From JAKSSE01 sp045597645 (lineage in GTDB: Bacteria; Bacillota; Clostridia; Lachnospirales; Lachnospiraceae), in assembly GCA_045597645.1 (NCBI GenBank), contig JAZLKM010000048.1, positions 1 to 64,000 of the forward strand: a stretch of DNA of 64,000 bases. The letters are read 5' to 3'. Shown here in pieces: positions 17,404 through 25,850 of this stretch. Each line of letters begins with the position of its first letter. Position 1 is the first letter of the stretch. The translations under genes were made by a program, and so were the position numbers. A model generated the notes under the pieces. It worked only from the letters and a program-made list of their open reading frames with translations. It searched no databases and was not told the origin of the DNA.

Positions 17404-18101
17404 TAGTGCCCTTTCTTGAATGTGTAATTCTTTGCGCTAGTGTGTCTTATTTGCTTTATAGATCCATATGGGCGATGACGATATTCATCTTTGCTTTCCC
17501 ATTCTACTTTACGTGGAGAAGTAGGAGAAGATACGAAAAGAGACTTTTAGAATTGCGATTTCAATTTAAAGAAATGCTAGTTGCCATTTCTACAGCCCTT
17601 TCAGCAGGATACTCAATGGAGAATGCATTGCTTGAAGCTCAGAAAGACGTGACAACATTGCTTGGCAAAGATGCAGCTATTGTAGATTATCTAAAAAGAA
17701 TAAATGGACAGATAAAGTTAAAAGAGCCTACAGAAAAAGTGTTGAGGGAGTTTGGCCGAGAAACAAACATTGATGACATCATTAATTTTGCACAGATTTT
17801 TTCTTATGCAAAAAGAGGCGGAGGTGACTATATTCGGATAATTAAGAATGCAGCTTCTGCGATTCAAGAAAAAATAGAGGTCGAACGTGAAATAGAAACA
17901 GTGATAGCGTCAAAAAAGATGGAAAGTAGAATAATGTATCTAGTTCCAGTGGGCATCATTCTATATCTTTCATTTTCATCTCCGGATTTTCTTAAACCAT
18001 TGTACGGTAATGTGATGGGTAATATGATAATGAGCATTTGTCTTGTCGTTTACGTAATCTCCATATTTATTGGTGAGAAAATTATGGATATACGTGTGTA
18101 A
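17331..18101 (+). CDS. tadB: TadB-like pilus platform protein
   Basis: The 256-residue inner-membrane protein has two N-terminal transmembrane helices, a cytoplasmic T2SSF domain (FKEMLVAISTALSAGYSMENAL and FSYAKRGGGDYIRII) and two C-terminal helices. It pairs with TadC to form the platform contacted by the TadA ATPase. The ATG at 17331 lies inside tadA; GGGGGAAAGG upstream is the ribosome site. Confidence 0.88.
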   Translation: MGVPGKIEAYRKVVARRVKSPADIVVPFLECVILCASVSYLLYRSIWAMTIFIFAFPFYFTWRSRRRYEKRLLELRFQFKEMLVAISTALSAGYSMENALLEAQKDVTTLLGKDAAIVDYLKRINGQIKLKEPTEKVLREFGRETNIDDIINFAQIFSYAKRGGGDYIRIIKNAASAIQEKIEVEREIETVIASKKMESRIMYLVPVGIILYLSFSSPDFLKPLYGNVMGNMIMSICLVVYVISIFIGEKIMDIRV

Positions 18102-18120
18102 TTTGGGAGGATAAGGAATT

Positions 18121-19398
18121 GTGATAGTATGTGGAACTTGTGTGGTTTTAACGATTCTTTATAGCATGTTTATCAATGTTGCGCCTCCTGGTTGGGAAAA
18201 GAAAAATCTGGTAAAACTCTTATTTGCGGTTGAAATAGTAGGTCTGCTAATCAGCGGGTTTGAATTATGGCAGGAAAAAACAACTGATGGATCCGTGGTA
18301 GTTAGAAACGAAGCGGGAAATGGAGTGCATATAGAAAGCAGAACCTTCTCTGTGGCAGACACACATAATCGTTATGAAATGGAAATAATTGTGCCGGAGA
18401 AGAAGCTGACGGAAGAGGAAGCGTATAAGATTTTAGACTGTGCTCAGAGGGAGATAGATGAGTGTTTTCTCGGGAATAACGTAAGCATAGACAGAATAGA
18501 GGAAAACGTTGTTATATCTGATGTGTATGTAGACGGACTTGTAGATGCAGTTTGGATGTTCGATAACGATGAGCGGATAAGTGCAAAAGGTGAAATTGAC
18601 AATATTCTGCTTGAGAGTCCGGAAATGATAGAGGCCAGTGTTCTATTAGCATGTGAGGATTATCAGACAATTTACAATTTTAGCTTTGTCATCGTACCAA
18701 AAGAATTAAGTGATAGAGAAAGAATTATTGCGAACATTAGAAAAGATTTAGAGCAAATTTTAGATAATAAATCCACTGATCGCGAGATAAAGCTACCAAT
18801 CTATGTGGACAATGAGGAGATCACTTGGAAAGTAAAAACTCAAAGAATAGGAATAAAGCTTACACTCCTGGGACTATTTGCTATCTTTGCAATAGGCTAT
18901 GGGAGAGTAATTGATGAGAGAAAAAAAATAGAAGAGAGAAATGAGAACCTAAAACTACAATACTCTGAGATTGTGTCAACCATTTCTATATTGCTTGAGT
19001 CAGGAATGAGTATTAGAAAAATATGGGAAAGAATGACAAACGCATATAAAGATATGCATGGGAAACAAGTGGAGGCTTATGAAGAGATGCAGACATCTCT
19101 TTATCAGATGCAAAGTGGTATGTCAGAAGCTGCGGCAATAGAGCAATTTGGAATAAGATGTCAGGTTCAAAGTTACAAAAAACTTAGTGGGATACTATTG
19201 CAGTATCTACAAAAAGGGTCTCGTGACGTAGGGAAATATCTGAACGATGAGGTACACCTAGCGTTTGAAGAGAGAAAAACTTTAGCAAAAATACAAGGAG
19301 AAAAGGCAAGTACGAGACTACTTATTCCTATGATTTTACTCTTAGCAGTAGTCTTAGTGATTATTTTGGTCCCGGCGTTAATGTCATTTTCAATATGA
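18121..19398 (+). CDS. tadC: TadC-like platform protein with long N-terminal domain
   Basis: The 425-residue protein starts at GTG behind GGGAGGA. Residues 1-55 hold two transmembrane helices. About 180 residues that would face outward follow, with an acidic alpha/beta pattern (e.g. EMEIIVPEKKLTEEEAY). A helix near 245-265 leads into a T2SSF domain (SEIVSTISILLESGMSIRKIW, MSEAAAIEQFG), and a final helix ends at MSFSI. Ordinary TadC is near 300 residues, so the N-terminal insertion is a feature of this clostridial type. It may act as a pilus-base or cell-wall element in the absence of a secretin; that is inference. Confidence 0.82.
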   Translation: MIVCGTCVVLTILYSMFINVAPPGWEKKNLVKLLFAVEIVGLLISGFELWQEKTTDGSVVVRNEAGNGVHIESRTFSVADTHNRYEMEIIVPEKKLTEEEAYKILDCAQREIDECFLGNNVSIDRIEENVVISDVYVDGLVDAVWMFDNDERISAKGEIDNILLESPEMIEASVLLACEDYQTIYNFSFVIVPKELSDRERIIANIRKDLEQILDNKSTDREIKLPIYVDNEEITWKVKTQRIGIKLTLLGLFAIFAIGYGRVIDERKKIEERNENLKLQYSEIVSTISILLESGMSIRKIWERMTNAYKDMHGKQVEAYEEMQTSLYQMQSGMSEAAAIEQFGIRCQVQSYKKLSGILLQYLQKGSRDVGKYLNDEVHLAFEERKTLAKIQGEKASTRLLIPMILLLAVVLVIILVPALMSFSI

Positions 19399-19410
19399 AA
19401 GGAGAATCAT

Positions 19411-19575
19411 ATGGATATAAAAGATTTTGTCCAGGAAGAAGATGGAATGGGTGTAGTAGAAGTCATATTGATTATAGTGGTGCTAATAGGCTTGGTTCTA
19501 ATATTTAAAGATAAGATAACCACCGTTGTAAATAATACTTTTGAGAAAATAACGTCTCAGGCATCAAAAGTATGA
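19411..19575 (+). CDS. flp: Flp-type major pilin (54 aa)
   Basis: This short gene starts at ATG 19411 behind AAAGGAGA. The product has a short charged leader (MDIKDFVQEEDG) and the prepilin processing site G|MGVVE with glutamate at +5, then a hydrophobic helix (VILIIVVLIGLVLIF) and a polar tail. This is the layout of Flp/Flp1-like type IVb pilins cut by CpaA-type peptidases. It lies between tadC and tadE/G-like genes; its stop overlaps the next start (ATGATGA). Confidence 0.87.
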   Translation: MDIKDFVQEEDGMGVVEVILIIVVLIGLVLIFKDKITTVVNNTFEKITSQASKV

Positions 19576-21155
19576 TGAGTGATGCAAAATACGAGCTTAG
19601 AGCAAGTATGACAGTATATGTTGCCTTAAGCTTAGTGACAGTAATGTCTCTACTATTTTCATTTGTAGAGGCAGCGAGAATAAGCGGACTAAAAAGTTAT
19701 GCGACTATGGCTGCAGAGCGAGCGGCAAGCAGCGTCTTCTCCATGTATAATCCAACATTATGGAAAGAATATGGAGTCTTGTATTTAGATGGGGCTTGTG
19801 GAACAGATAATTTTTCAGAGCACAAGATAGAAAGTCTATTAGAACGCTATTCTGGTTCAAATAACGCAATGGATTATTATCAAATAGACAATGTTTCGCC
19901 AGTTATAAATAGGTACCAAATTGCGACAGATGACGAGGGGAGTGTATTTATCAGCCAGGCATGTGGTAATCTGTGGACGCTATTAGGGAGATCAGCCATT
20001 GATGAATTTTCTGAGACCATGGCTGCCTCTGCTTCTTATGAAGGAAATAACGATGGGGTTATAGAGAATGGAGATGAAGCAATAACTTTTATTGATGATA
20101 AAAAGCGGCGTATGAGAGAGGCTTCAAAAACCGGAGCGAGAAAGCAGGCGTTAGCAGAATTAGCTCCGACAGAAAAGGAAGCATCACAATATGCGTTAAC
20201 TCCTGATGAGCTGGAGGCCTCTACGATGGATCCGTCATTGTATGCACCAGATACTCCACAGGAAGCTAGTATGAAGGGATTGATTTCGCAGGTAAAGGAG
20301 CTAAGGAGGCAGGGTGTATTTTCATTGGTAATACAAGATGTTGAAGGTGTATCTCAGCACTCTATGGACATTTCAAAAAGCATATCAAATAGAACGCTTA
20401 ATAAAGGGACTAAAGCGCAAAAGGAAAAGACGAAAGACTATGAAAAAGCGATGGAAAACTTGGTGTTCTGTAAGTACCTAGATACTTACTTTTCATCATA
20501 TAGTCAGGTCAAGCCAAACAGGGGTATGCAGTATGAGATAGAGTACATATTGTCAGGAAAGGAATCTGATCCGGCAAATCTTGAAGCAGCCATAGCTAAA
20601 CTTTTGGGTATAAGAGAGCTTGTAAATGTCGGAGCGATAATGGCAGACAGTGGCAAAAGACACGAGGTAGAGGCTATAGCGACTTCTATTACTGCTATTT
20701 GGCCAGAATTCATGCCTGTTGTAATGGCAGCGCTAGTACTAGTGTGGGCGTTTGTTGAAAGCTTGCTGGATTTAAGACTTCTTCTATCAGGTGGAAAAAT
20801 TTCACTAATAAAGTTAGATGGAAGCTGGACTAGTGAATTCTATGCGCTGCCAACTTATTTTCCGGTTTCAAGTAAGGCGAAAGATGTTGGAGTTGGATTT
20901 TCGTATAATGATTATTTATTGCAAATGATTATATTAAAGTCAATGAAAGAAAAGTCATACAGAGCCATGGATATGATGGAAGCATCACTTGCGATAAGTA
21001 ACACACCAATGGCGCGTATGGATAATATGGTATCAGACATGAGTTATACAATGGTATATGAGGCAAAGCCGTTGTATGCAACATTCATATCGCTAGCAGA
21101 CTGGAAACGGAAAACTTATAGCTTTACTCGCGGAGGCGAGATTTCATATTACTAA
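19572..21155 (+). CDS. TadE/TadG-like protein (DUF5702 type)
   Basis: The 527-residue protein has one N-terminal transmembrane helix (ASMTVYVALSLVTVMSLLFSF, residues about 11-31) preceded by a short cytoplasmic segment, then a large extracellular region. The segment EAARISGLKSYATMAAERAASSVFS, with its tyrosine- and alanine-rich helix, is typical of DUF5702 proteins in clostridial Tad loci. A second hydrophobic stretch lies near residues 375-400. It is probably a minor pilin or tip/adhesion component, like TadG. Confidence 0.75.
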   Translation: MMSDAKYELRASMTVYVALSLVTVMSLLFSFVEAARISGLKSYATMAAERAASSVFSMYNPTLWKEYGVLYLDGACGTDNFSEHKIESLLERYSGSNNAMDYYQIDNVSPVINRYQIATDDEGSVFISQACGNLWTLLGRSAIDEFSETMAASASYEGNNDGVIENGDEAITFIDDKKRRMREASKTGARKQALAELAPTEKEASQYALTPDELEASTMDPSLYAPDTPQEASMKGLISQVKELRRQGVFSLVIQDVEGVSQHSMDISKSISNRTLNKGTKAQKEKTKDYEKAMENLVFCKYLDTYFSSYSQVKPNRGMQYEIEYILSGKESDPANLEAAIAKLLGIRELVNVGAIMADSGKRHEVEAIATSITAIWPEFMPVVMAALVLVWAFVESLLDLRLLLSGGKISLIKLDGSWTSEFYALPTYFPVSSKAKDVGVGFSYNDYLLQMIILKSMKEKSYRAMDMMEASLAISNTPMARMDNMVSDMSYTMVYEAKPLYATFISLADWKRKTYSFTRGGEISYY

Positions 21156-21175
21156 CGGAAGGCGGGTGTACAGGG

Positions 21176-22063
21176 GTGTCTCTTTTTCGTAAAGTTCAAT
21201 ATTTCCTTAAAACCCAAATACAAATACTATTCAAAAACAAGTCTCTCTCCTGGGGCAAAAACAAAACTATAAAACAATACAAAACGTTTCTGAAAGAGGC
21301 ACCCTTGTACACCCGAAAATCCTTTGTTAGCGCAAGCTTTACGTTGGAAGCAGCTGTTATCCTACCGTTGTTTGCCTGCTTTTGTGTATCAATTCTATTT
21401 TTCTTTAGAGTCCAGCAATGCTCTTTATGCATAGAAAAAGCGATGGACTATTCGGTAAAAACAGTAGCATCCATAACTCAGAAGGAGACAGAAAGTGAAG
21501 CGGCCATTTTGTCAAAATGCATAGGTCTGTTTGAAATTCGGCTTGTTAAGGAGAACCTTCCCGCAAAGTTTATAGTTGGAGGTAAACCAGGGATTACTTT
21601 TCTCGGATCTGAAGCTGCGAATGATGACATTAAGTTTGTGGCAACATATGTAGTAAAACTGCCAATATCAATATTCGGATTTAAAGCGATACCTGTAAGA
21701 CAGGAGACAGTGAGTCGGAAATGGATAGGGTACACAGAGCAGTCGGTAGTTACGGATGCGGATGTCTATGTATACGTTACAGAATATGGGACTGTATACC
21801 ATACGACAACAGCATGTTCTCATTTAGATTTGAGCATAAAAACAGTGGATGGAGAAAATATACATCTTGAAAGAAGCGTAAGTGGTAGTAAATATTACCC
21901 TTGTGAAATTTGTAAACCAAAAGGAGGAGACGGTACTTATTATTATACGAATTATGGAGAAGCCTATCACACAGATTTGTCATGTAGTGGATTAAAGCGG
22001 ACAATTTACAGAAAGAGAAAAAGTGAAGTTGGATTACCGGCTTGCTCTAAATGTGGAGGTTAA
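21176..22063 (+). CDS. TadE-like pseudopilin with duplicated Cys/His motif
   Basis: The 295-residue protein has a basic, cytoplasmic N-terminus of about 50 residues, then a TadE-type helix (FTLEAAVILPLFACF) with the key glutamate. The extracellular part ends in two repeats of YHT-x4-CS-x-L followed by C-x2-C: YHTTTACSHL...CEIC and YHTDLSCSGL...CSKC. These could bind zinc or form disulfides. The GTG at 21176 is uncertain because its ribosome site is poor. It lies between the DUF5702 gene and a second prepilin peptidase. Confidence 0.72.
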   Translation: MSLFRKVQYFLKTQIQILFKNKSLSWGKNKTIKQYKTFLKEAPLYTRKSFVSASFTLEAAVILPLFACFCVSILFFFRVQQCSLCIEKAMDYSVKTVASITQKETESEAAILSKCIGLFEIRLVKENLPAKFIVGGKPGITFLGSEAANDDIKFVATYVVKLPISIFGFKAIPVRQETVSRKWIGYTEQSVVTDADVYVYVTEYGTVYHTTTACSHLDLSIKTVDGENIHLERSVSGSKYYPCEICKPKGGDGTYYYTNYGEAYHTDLSCSGLKRTIYRKRKSEVGLPACSKCGG

Positions 22064-22064
22064 A

Positions 22065-22490
22065 GTGTGGGGTAAAGCGATATGCTTAATTTATCTGGGG
22101 ATAGAGTCAATAGTAGATGTTAATAGAAAGAAAATAAAAGTAAACCATACTATATTTGCATTAATTGTAGCCTGCTGCGTGGGTGCTATTACTCAAGAAC
22201 TATCTTGGAAGCTCATGGTAGGAGGTGTTGCGATAGGAATAGTAATGGTTGGTGCTAGCTTGCTTTCGCAAGGGCGAATTGGCATTGGGGATGGTATGTC
22301 GCTTATAGTCACAGGCGTTTGCTTGGGGTTATATGATAATCTGTCAATTCTATCTTACGGTGCTTGTTTTGCTGGATTATATGCAATGATTTTGCTTGCA
22401 ATTAAAAAAAGGGGAGACTACAAAATCCCTTTCTTACCCTTTTTGCTAGTGGGCTATGTAGTAACTTTGCTGGTGGGGGAGGCTATTTAA
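22065..22490 (+). CDS. prepilin peptidase, A24 family, second copy
   Basis: GTG at 22065, 2 nt after the previous stop and behind TGGAGGT, is chosen over an upstream GTG at 22023 inside the previous gene; this gives 141 residues. Catalytic aspartates are expected in GIESIVDVNRKKI and in the GxGD motif GIGDGMSL. It is a short multi-pass protein, diverged from the first copy at 14723. Two peptidases in one operon suggest separate substrates, for example the Flp pilin and the TadE-like pseudopilins. Confidence 0.82.
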   Translation: MWGKAICLIYLGIESIVDVNRKKIKVNHTIFALIVACCVGAITQELSWKLMVGGVAIGIVMVGASLLSQGRIGIGDGMSLIVTGVCLGLYDNLSILSYGACFAGLYAMILLAIKKRGDYKIPFLPFLLVGYVVTLLVGEAI

Positions 22491-22723
22491 TGAAACAAAA
22501 AAGCGGAGAAGTAGGAGCAAATTTCACAATTGAAGCGGCAATACTAGTTCCGATATTTTTGCTTGTCATAATGTTAGGTGTAAAGGGAGCAGTTAACTTA
22601 TATGAAGAAACAGTAGAGATGGCAATTATCGAAGGGAACATAGAGATAGATTCAGTAAAAAATTTTAGGATGTACGCATTTGGAGAGGACATCATATCCT
22701 TCTTAGGAAAGAAAGGGGATTAG
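22490..22723 (+). CDS. small TadE-like pseudopilin
   Basis: This 77-residue protein has a polar N-terminus, then ANFTIEAAILVPIFLLVIMLG, a TadE-type hydrophobic helix with conserved Ile-Glu-Ala-Ala, and a short acidic C-terminus. It is a likely minor pilin. Its ATG overlaps the stop of the second prepilin peptidase, and the FHA gene follows after 5 nt. Confidence 0.75.
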   Translation: MKQKSGEVGANFTIEAAILVPIFLLVIMLGVKGAVNLYEETVEMAIIEGNIEIDSVKNFRMYAFGEDIISFLGKKGD

Positions 22724-22728
22724 GTAGT

Positions 22729-23796
22729 ATGCAGCTAGAATATAAACGTGATTTTGATAAAAGCTTTATGATTTTTCATGTATCTTCAATGGAGCAAACT
22801 TTTGAAGAGCAAATGATGGTTCGCAATAGAATTAGAATGTTCCTTCCTCAACGTATTCTTTCTATAGATGGAGAGAAACAGTATTGGTATGACATTACAG
22901 GAAAAGATTCACTAAAGACATTAATAGAGTATGGAAAATTTGAGATTATTGATATAAAGAGGATGCTTCTTGATTTACAAAATGCGTTAGAGGATTTGAA
23001 AGAGTACCTTTTAGATACTAGTCACATAATGCTGTCAATGGATACTATGTTCTTGGATAGAGCAAAGAATCAATATTTTTTTGGCTATAATCCTTACCAG
23101 GAAAATAATTTTAATGATAACATGCGAGCACTATTTGAAAGCATTCTAAGAATAATGGATCATTCAGACATGGAATATGTGAAAGTAATGTATGCAATAT
23201 ATGAGCTGATACAGAAAGAAAATTTTTCAGTAGAAGAACTGTTGGCACAAATTACAGTAGATGTTCAGGATGCGTATGCAATGAACTGTACAATCCCTTC
23301 GGTTGAAGAAAATCCTTTTAAGGCAGAAAATGTCGAGCCTGAGAAAAAGAGCAAAAAGAAAAAGTTGTTTGCGCTTCCTAAGATAACAGGCTTATCCTTG
23401 CCAGAACGCAGACGGAAAAAGGAAGAGGCTATATTTGTATGCGAGGAACCTCACGACTGGGATGAAGAGGAGCATACGATGCTGCTAGTAGATTGTAAGG
23501 AAGAAGCAGTCTGCTGTCTTAGATATAAAGGAAGCGGAAGCCAGAAAGATATTATACTAAATTCAGACGGTATAACTATAGGTAGTAGTATAGAGAATGA
23601 AGGGGTAATAGTATCTACGACGGTCAGCAAGCGCCATGCAAGAATAACTAGATCTAGGAATAAATTCTTTATAGAGGATCTTAATTCGACAAATGGTACT
23701 TATGTAAACGATGAGATTTTAAATTTTCAGGAGAAAAAAATACTATCAAGCCAAGACCGTGTAAAATTCGCAGATGAGTTATATATATTTGAATAA
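22729..23796 (+). CDS. DUF6382/FHA domain protein of the Tad operon
   Basis: The 355-residue cytoplasmic protein has an N-terminal domain of about 180 residues of the DUF6382 type (helical, kinase-pseudoenzyme-like; GKDSLKTLIEYGKFE), a lysine-rich linker near 205-225, and a C-terminal FHA domain with GSS, SKRHARI and FFIEDLNSTNGTYVND. FHA domains read phosphothreonine, so the protein may tie pilus assembly to Ser/Thr kinase signalling. It is the last gene of the Tad-like operon. Confidence 0.8.
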   Translation: MQLEYKRDFDKSFMIFHVSSMEQTFEEQMMVRNRIRMFLPQRILSIDGEKQYWYDITGKDSLKTLIEYGKFEIIDIKRMLLDLQNALEDLKEYLLDTSHIMLSMDTMFLDRAKNQYFFGYNPYQENNFNDNMRALFESILRIMDHSDMEYVKVMYAIYELIQKENFSVEELLAQITVDVQDAYAMNCTIPSVEENPFKAENVEPEKKSKKKKLFALPKITGLSLPERRRKKEEAIFVCEEPHDWDEEEHTMLLVDCKEEAVCCLRYKGSGSQKDIILNSDGITIGSSIENEGVIVSTTVSKRHARITRSRNKFFIEDLNSTNGTYVNDEILNFQEKKILSSQDRVKFADELYIFE

Positions 23797-23835
23797 AGGA
23801 TATTGCTGTAAAGGTCCATGTGTTAAAATAACAAT

Positions 23836-24444
23836 ATGGACTTTTCATTTAGAAAAAATAAAATAACGTATATTCTATTTGCCGTAAATGTCGTGGTATG
23901 GATAGTGCTGGAGATAATAGGTAATACTCAGGATGCACTTTTCATGATAGACTTTGGCGCTATGCAGCCATATTGTGCACTGATTCAGAGACAGTATTAT
24001 AGATTTTTCACATCGATTTTTTTGCACTTTGGAATAATGCATTTGTTTAATAATATGCTGCTCCTAATTGTGGCAGGGAGGTATTTAGAGAGGGCACTAG
24101 GCTCATTAAGATACCTGATAGTATATATCCTCTCGGGGGCAGCAGGAAGCGGCATGTCATGCCTTTATATGATATATAAAGGGAGCTTTGATACATCGGC
24201 AGGTGCTAGTGGTGCTATATTCGGTATAGTAGGAGGTCTTCTGTCTATTATCATAGTTCACCGTGGAAGATATGCGGGCTTATCTGTGCGAGGAATCCTA
24301 GTAATGATAGCCCTTTTGTTTTATAATGGATTAACCGCAGATAATGTGGATAATGCGGCTCACCTAGGTGGTTTCGTCGTAGGTGCGATATTAACATTAC
24401 TAATCTATAAGATAAAGATATTTAGGCAGAAGAGGATAGCATGA
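23836..24444 (+). CDS. rhomboid family intramembrane serine protease
   Basis: The 202-residue protein has about six transmembrane helices. The catalytic serine is in GASGAIFG (near residue 132) and the histidine in NAAHLGGFVVG (near 176). LHFGIMHLFNNM is the conserved loop 1/helix 2 region with HxxxN. It is the minimal six-helix rhomboid type. The gene starts 40 nt after the FHA gene and overlaps the next gene (ATGA). Confidence 0.92.
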   Translation: MDFSFRKNKITYILFAVNVVVWIVLEIIGNTQDALFMIDFGAMQPYCALIQRQYYRFFTSIFLHFGIMHLFNNMLLLIVAGRYLERALGSLRYLIVYILSGAAGSGMSCLYMIYKGSFDTSAGASGAIFGIVGGLLSIIIVHRGRYAGLSVRGILVMIALLFYNGLTADNVDNAAHLGGFVVGAILTLLIYKIKIFRQKRIA

Positions 24445-25433
24445 AAGTAAATATTTATTACGGTGGGAGAGGCATACCGGACGATCCTAGTCTCTATGTC
24501 ACAGAGAAGATGAAAATGGTGCTCGGTGAGCTTCATGTAGAAGTTGATACATATAATATATATGAATACAAAAATAGCATATCGACATTGCCAGCGACGC
24601 TTAAGGATGTTGACGGAGTAATTCTTGCAGCAACCGTAGAATGGCTAGGATTGGGTGGATATATGTATCAATTCTTAGATGCCTTATGGCTCTATGGTGA
24701 TAAGCAGCAGTTCCCGCATATATACATGCAAGCGATAGTTATGTCAACCACATATGGAGAAAGAGAAGGACAACATGCATTAGAAAAGGCCTGGGAAATA
24801 TTGGGAGGTCTTCCTTGCGAAGGACTTTGTGGATACGTAAAGGATCTAGCTGAATTTAAGGCAAATCTTGAGTATTCTAGGATTATTGAGAAAAAAGCAG
24901 AGAATTTATATAGAACAATATCGCAGAAGACAAAGTGCTTGCCGACAAGTAATGAAGCGGTAACACAGAGTGTGCAGAAGATAAAAAAGCTTGACCTTAA
25001 TCCGCAGGAAAGTGAGCAGTTGGCACAGTATGCTTCTGATGATGAATATGTGAAGCAGCAAAAGGAAGATATAGAGCAGTTGGCTGGAATCTATAAAACA
25101 TTGCTTAAAAACCAGCCTGAAGATGACAGCTTAGAATATACAAAAGAGCTTAGAGATCACTTTGTACCACAAAATGATTTCGAAGCTACATATCAATTTG
25201 TAATAGCAGGAATCAGAAAGCCTTTGTTTATACGGGTAGATAATGATAGGTTAGAACTTGAGTATATAGAAGACAGTGATGCTGATGTGGTGGCAAGACT
25301 TAGCAAGGATACGATGGACAGCATTGTAAGAGGCCGAGAAACATTCCAAAAAGCTTTTAGTGTAGGGGACATGACGACTAAGGGTAATTTCTCTACAATG
25401 AGAATGCTTGATAAGCTCTTTGTATTTGAATAG
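24441..25433 (+). CDS. flavodoxin-like/SCP2 fusion protein
   Basis: The 330-residue protein has an N-terminal flavodoxin-like domain (MKVNIYYGGRG; DVDGVILAATVEWLGLGGYM; MSTTYGEREG), a helical linker (about 165-230) and a C-terminal SCP2 sterol-carrier-like domain (FVIAGIRKPLFIRVDNDRLE; FQKAFSVGDMTTKGNFSTM). The canonical flavodoxin phosphate loop is reduced, so FMN binding is uncertain. The pairing suggests binding of a hydrophobic substrate next to a redox domain; the substrate is unknown. It is coupled to the rhomboid gene. Confidence 0.72.
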   Translation: MKVNIYYGGRGIPDDPSLYVTEKMKMVLGELHVEVDTYNIYEYKNSISTLPATLKDVDGVILAATVEWLGLGGYMYQFLDALWLYGDKQQFPHIYMQAIVMSTTYGEREGQHALEKAWEILGGLPCEGLCGYVKDLAEFKANLEYSRIIEKKAENLYRTISQKTKCLPTSNEAVTQSVQKIKKLDLNPQESEQLAQYASDDEYVKQQKEDIEQLAGIYKTLLKNQPEDDSLEYTKELRDHFVPQNDFEATYQFVIAGIRKPLFIRVDNDRLELEYIEDSDADVVARLSKDTMDSIVRGRETFQKAFSVGDMTTKGNFSTMRMLDKLFVFE

Positions 25434-25442
25434 GAGGAAGCG

Positions 25443-25850
25443 ATGAACGATAATTGTATTTTTTGCAAGCTGGCAAATGGCGTGTTTCAGACAAATACTA
25501 TTTATGAAGACGACGACTTTAGGGTAATTATGGATGCAAATCCTATGACGAAGGGTCATGCTTTAATATTACCAAAAGAGCATGCAGCGGATATTATGGA
25601 GCTTCCGGATGATATAGGGGCTAAGGTACTTCCATTGGCAAAGAAGATAGCAGCAAGAATGAAGGCTGTACTGAAATGTGATGGGGTTAACATAATGCAA
25701 AATAATGGAGAGGCTGCAGGTCAAACGGTATTCCATTTCCACATGCATGTTATCCCGAGGATGACAGGTGATGGTGCTTTATCAGAGCGACATGTAGAGG
25801 ATATGACTGAAGAGCAGATAAAAGCAGTATGTGATGAGCTTAAGATGTAA
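25443..25850 (+). CDS. HIT family nucleotide-binding protein
   Basis: The 135-residue protein is a standard HIT (HINT branch) protein. The histidine triad is HFHMHVIPR near residues 99-107; the N-terminal CIFCKLANG zinc-like motif and NNGEAAGQTVFH are family signatures. It hydrolyses nucleotide phosphoramidate or dinucleotide substrates. A good AGGAGGAAG site precedes it, and the next gene overlaps its end. Confidence 0.93.
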   Translation: MNDNCIFCKLANGVFQTNTIYEDDDFRVIMDANPMTKGHALILPKEHAADIMELPDDIGAKVLPLAKKIAARMKAVLKCDGVNIMQNNGEAAGQTVFHFHMHVIPRMTGDGALSERHVEDMTEEQIKAVCDELKM

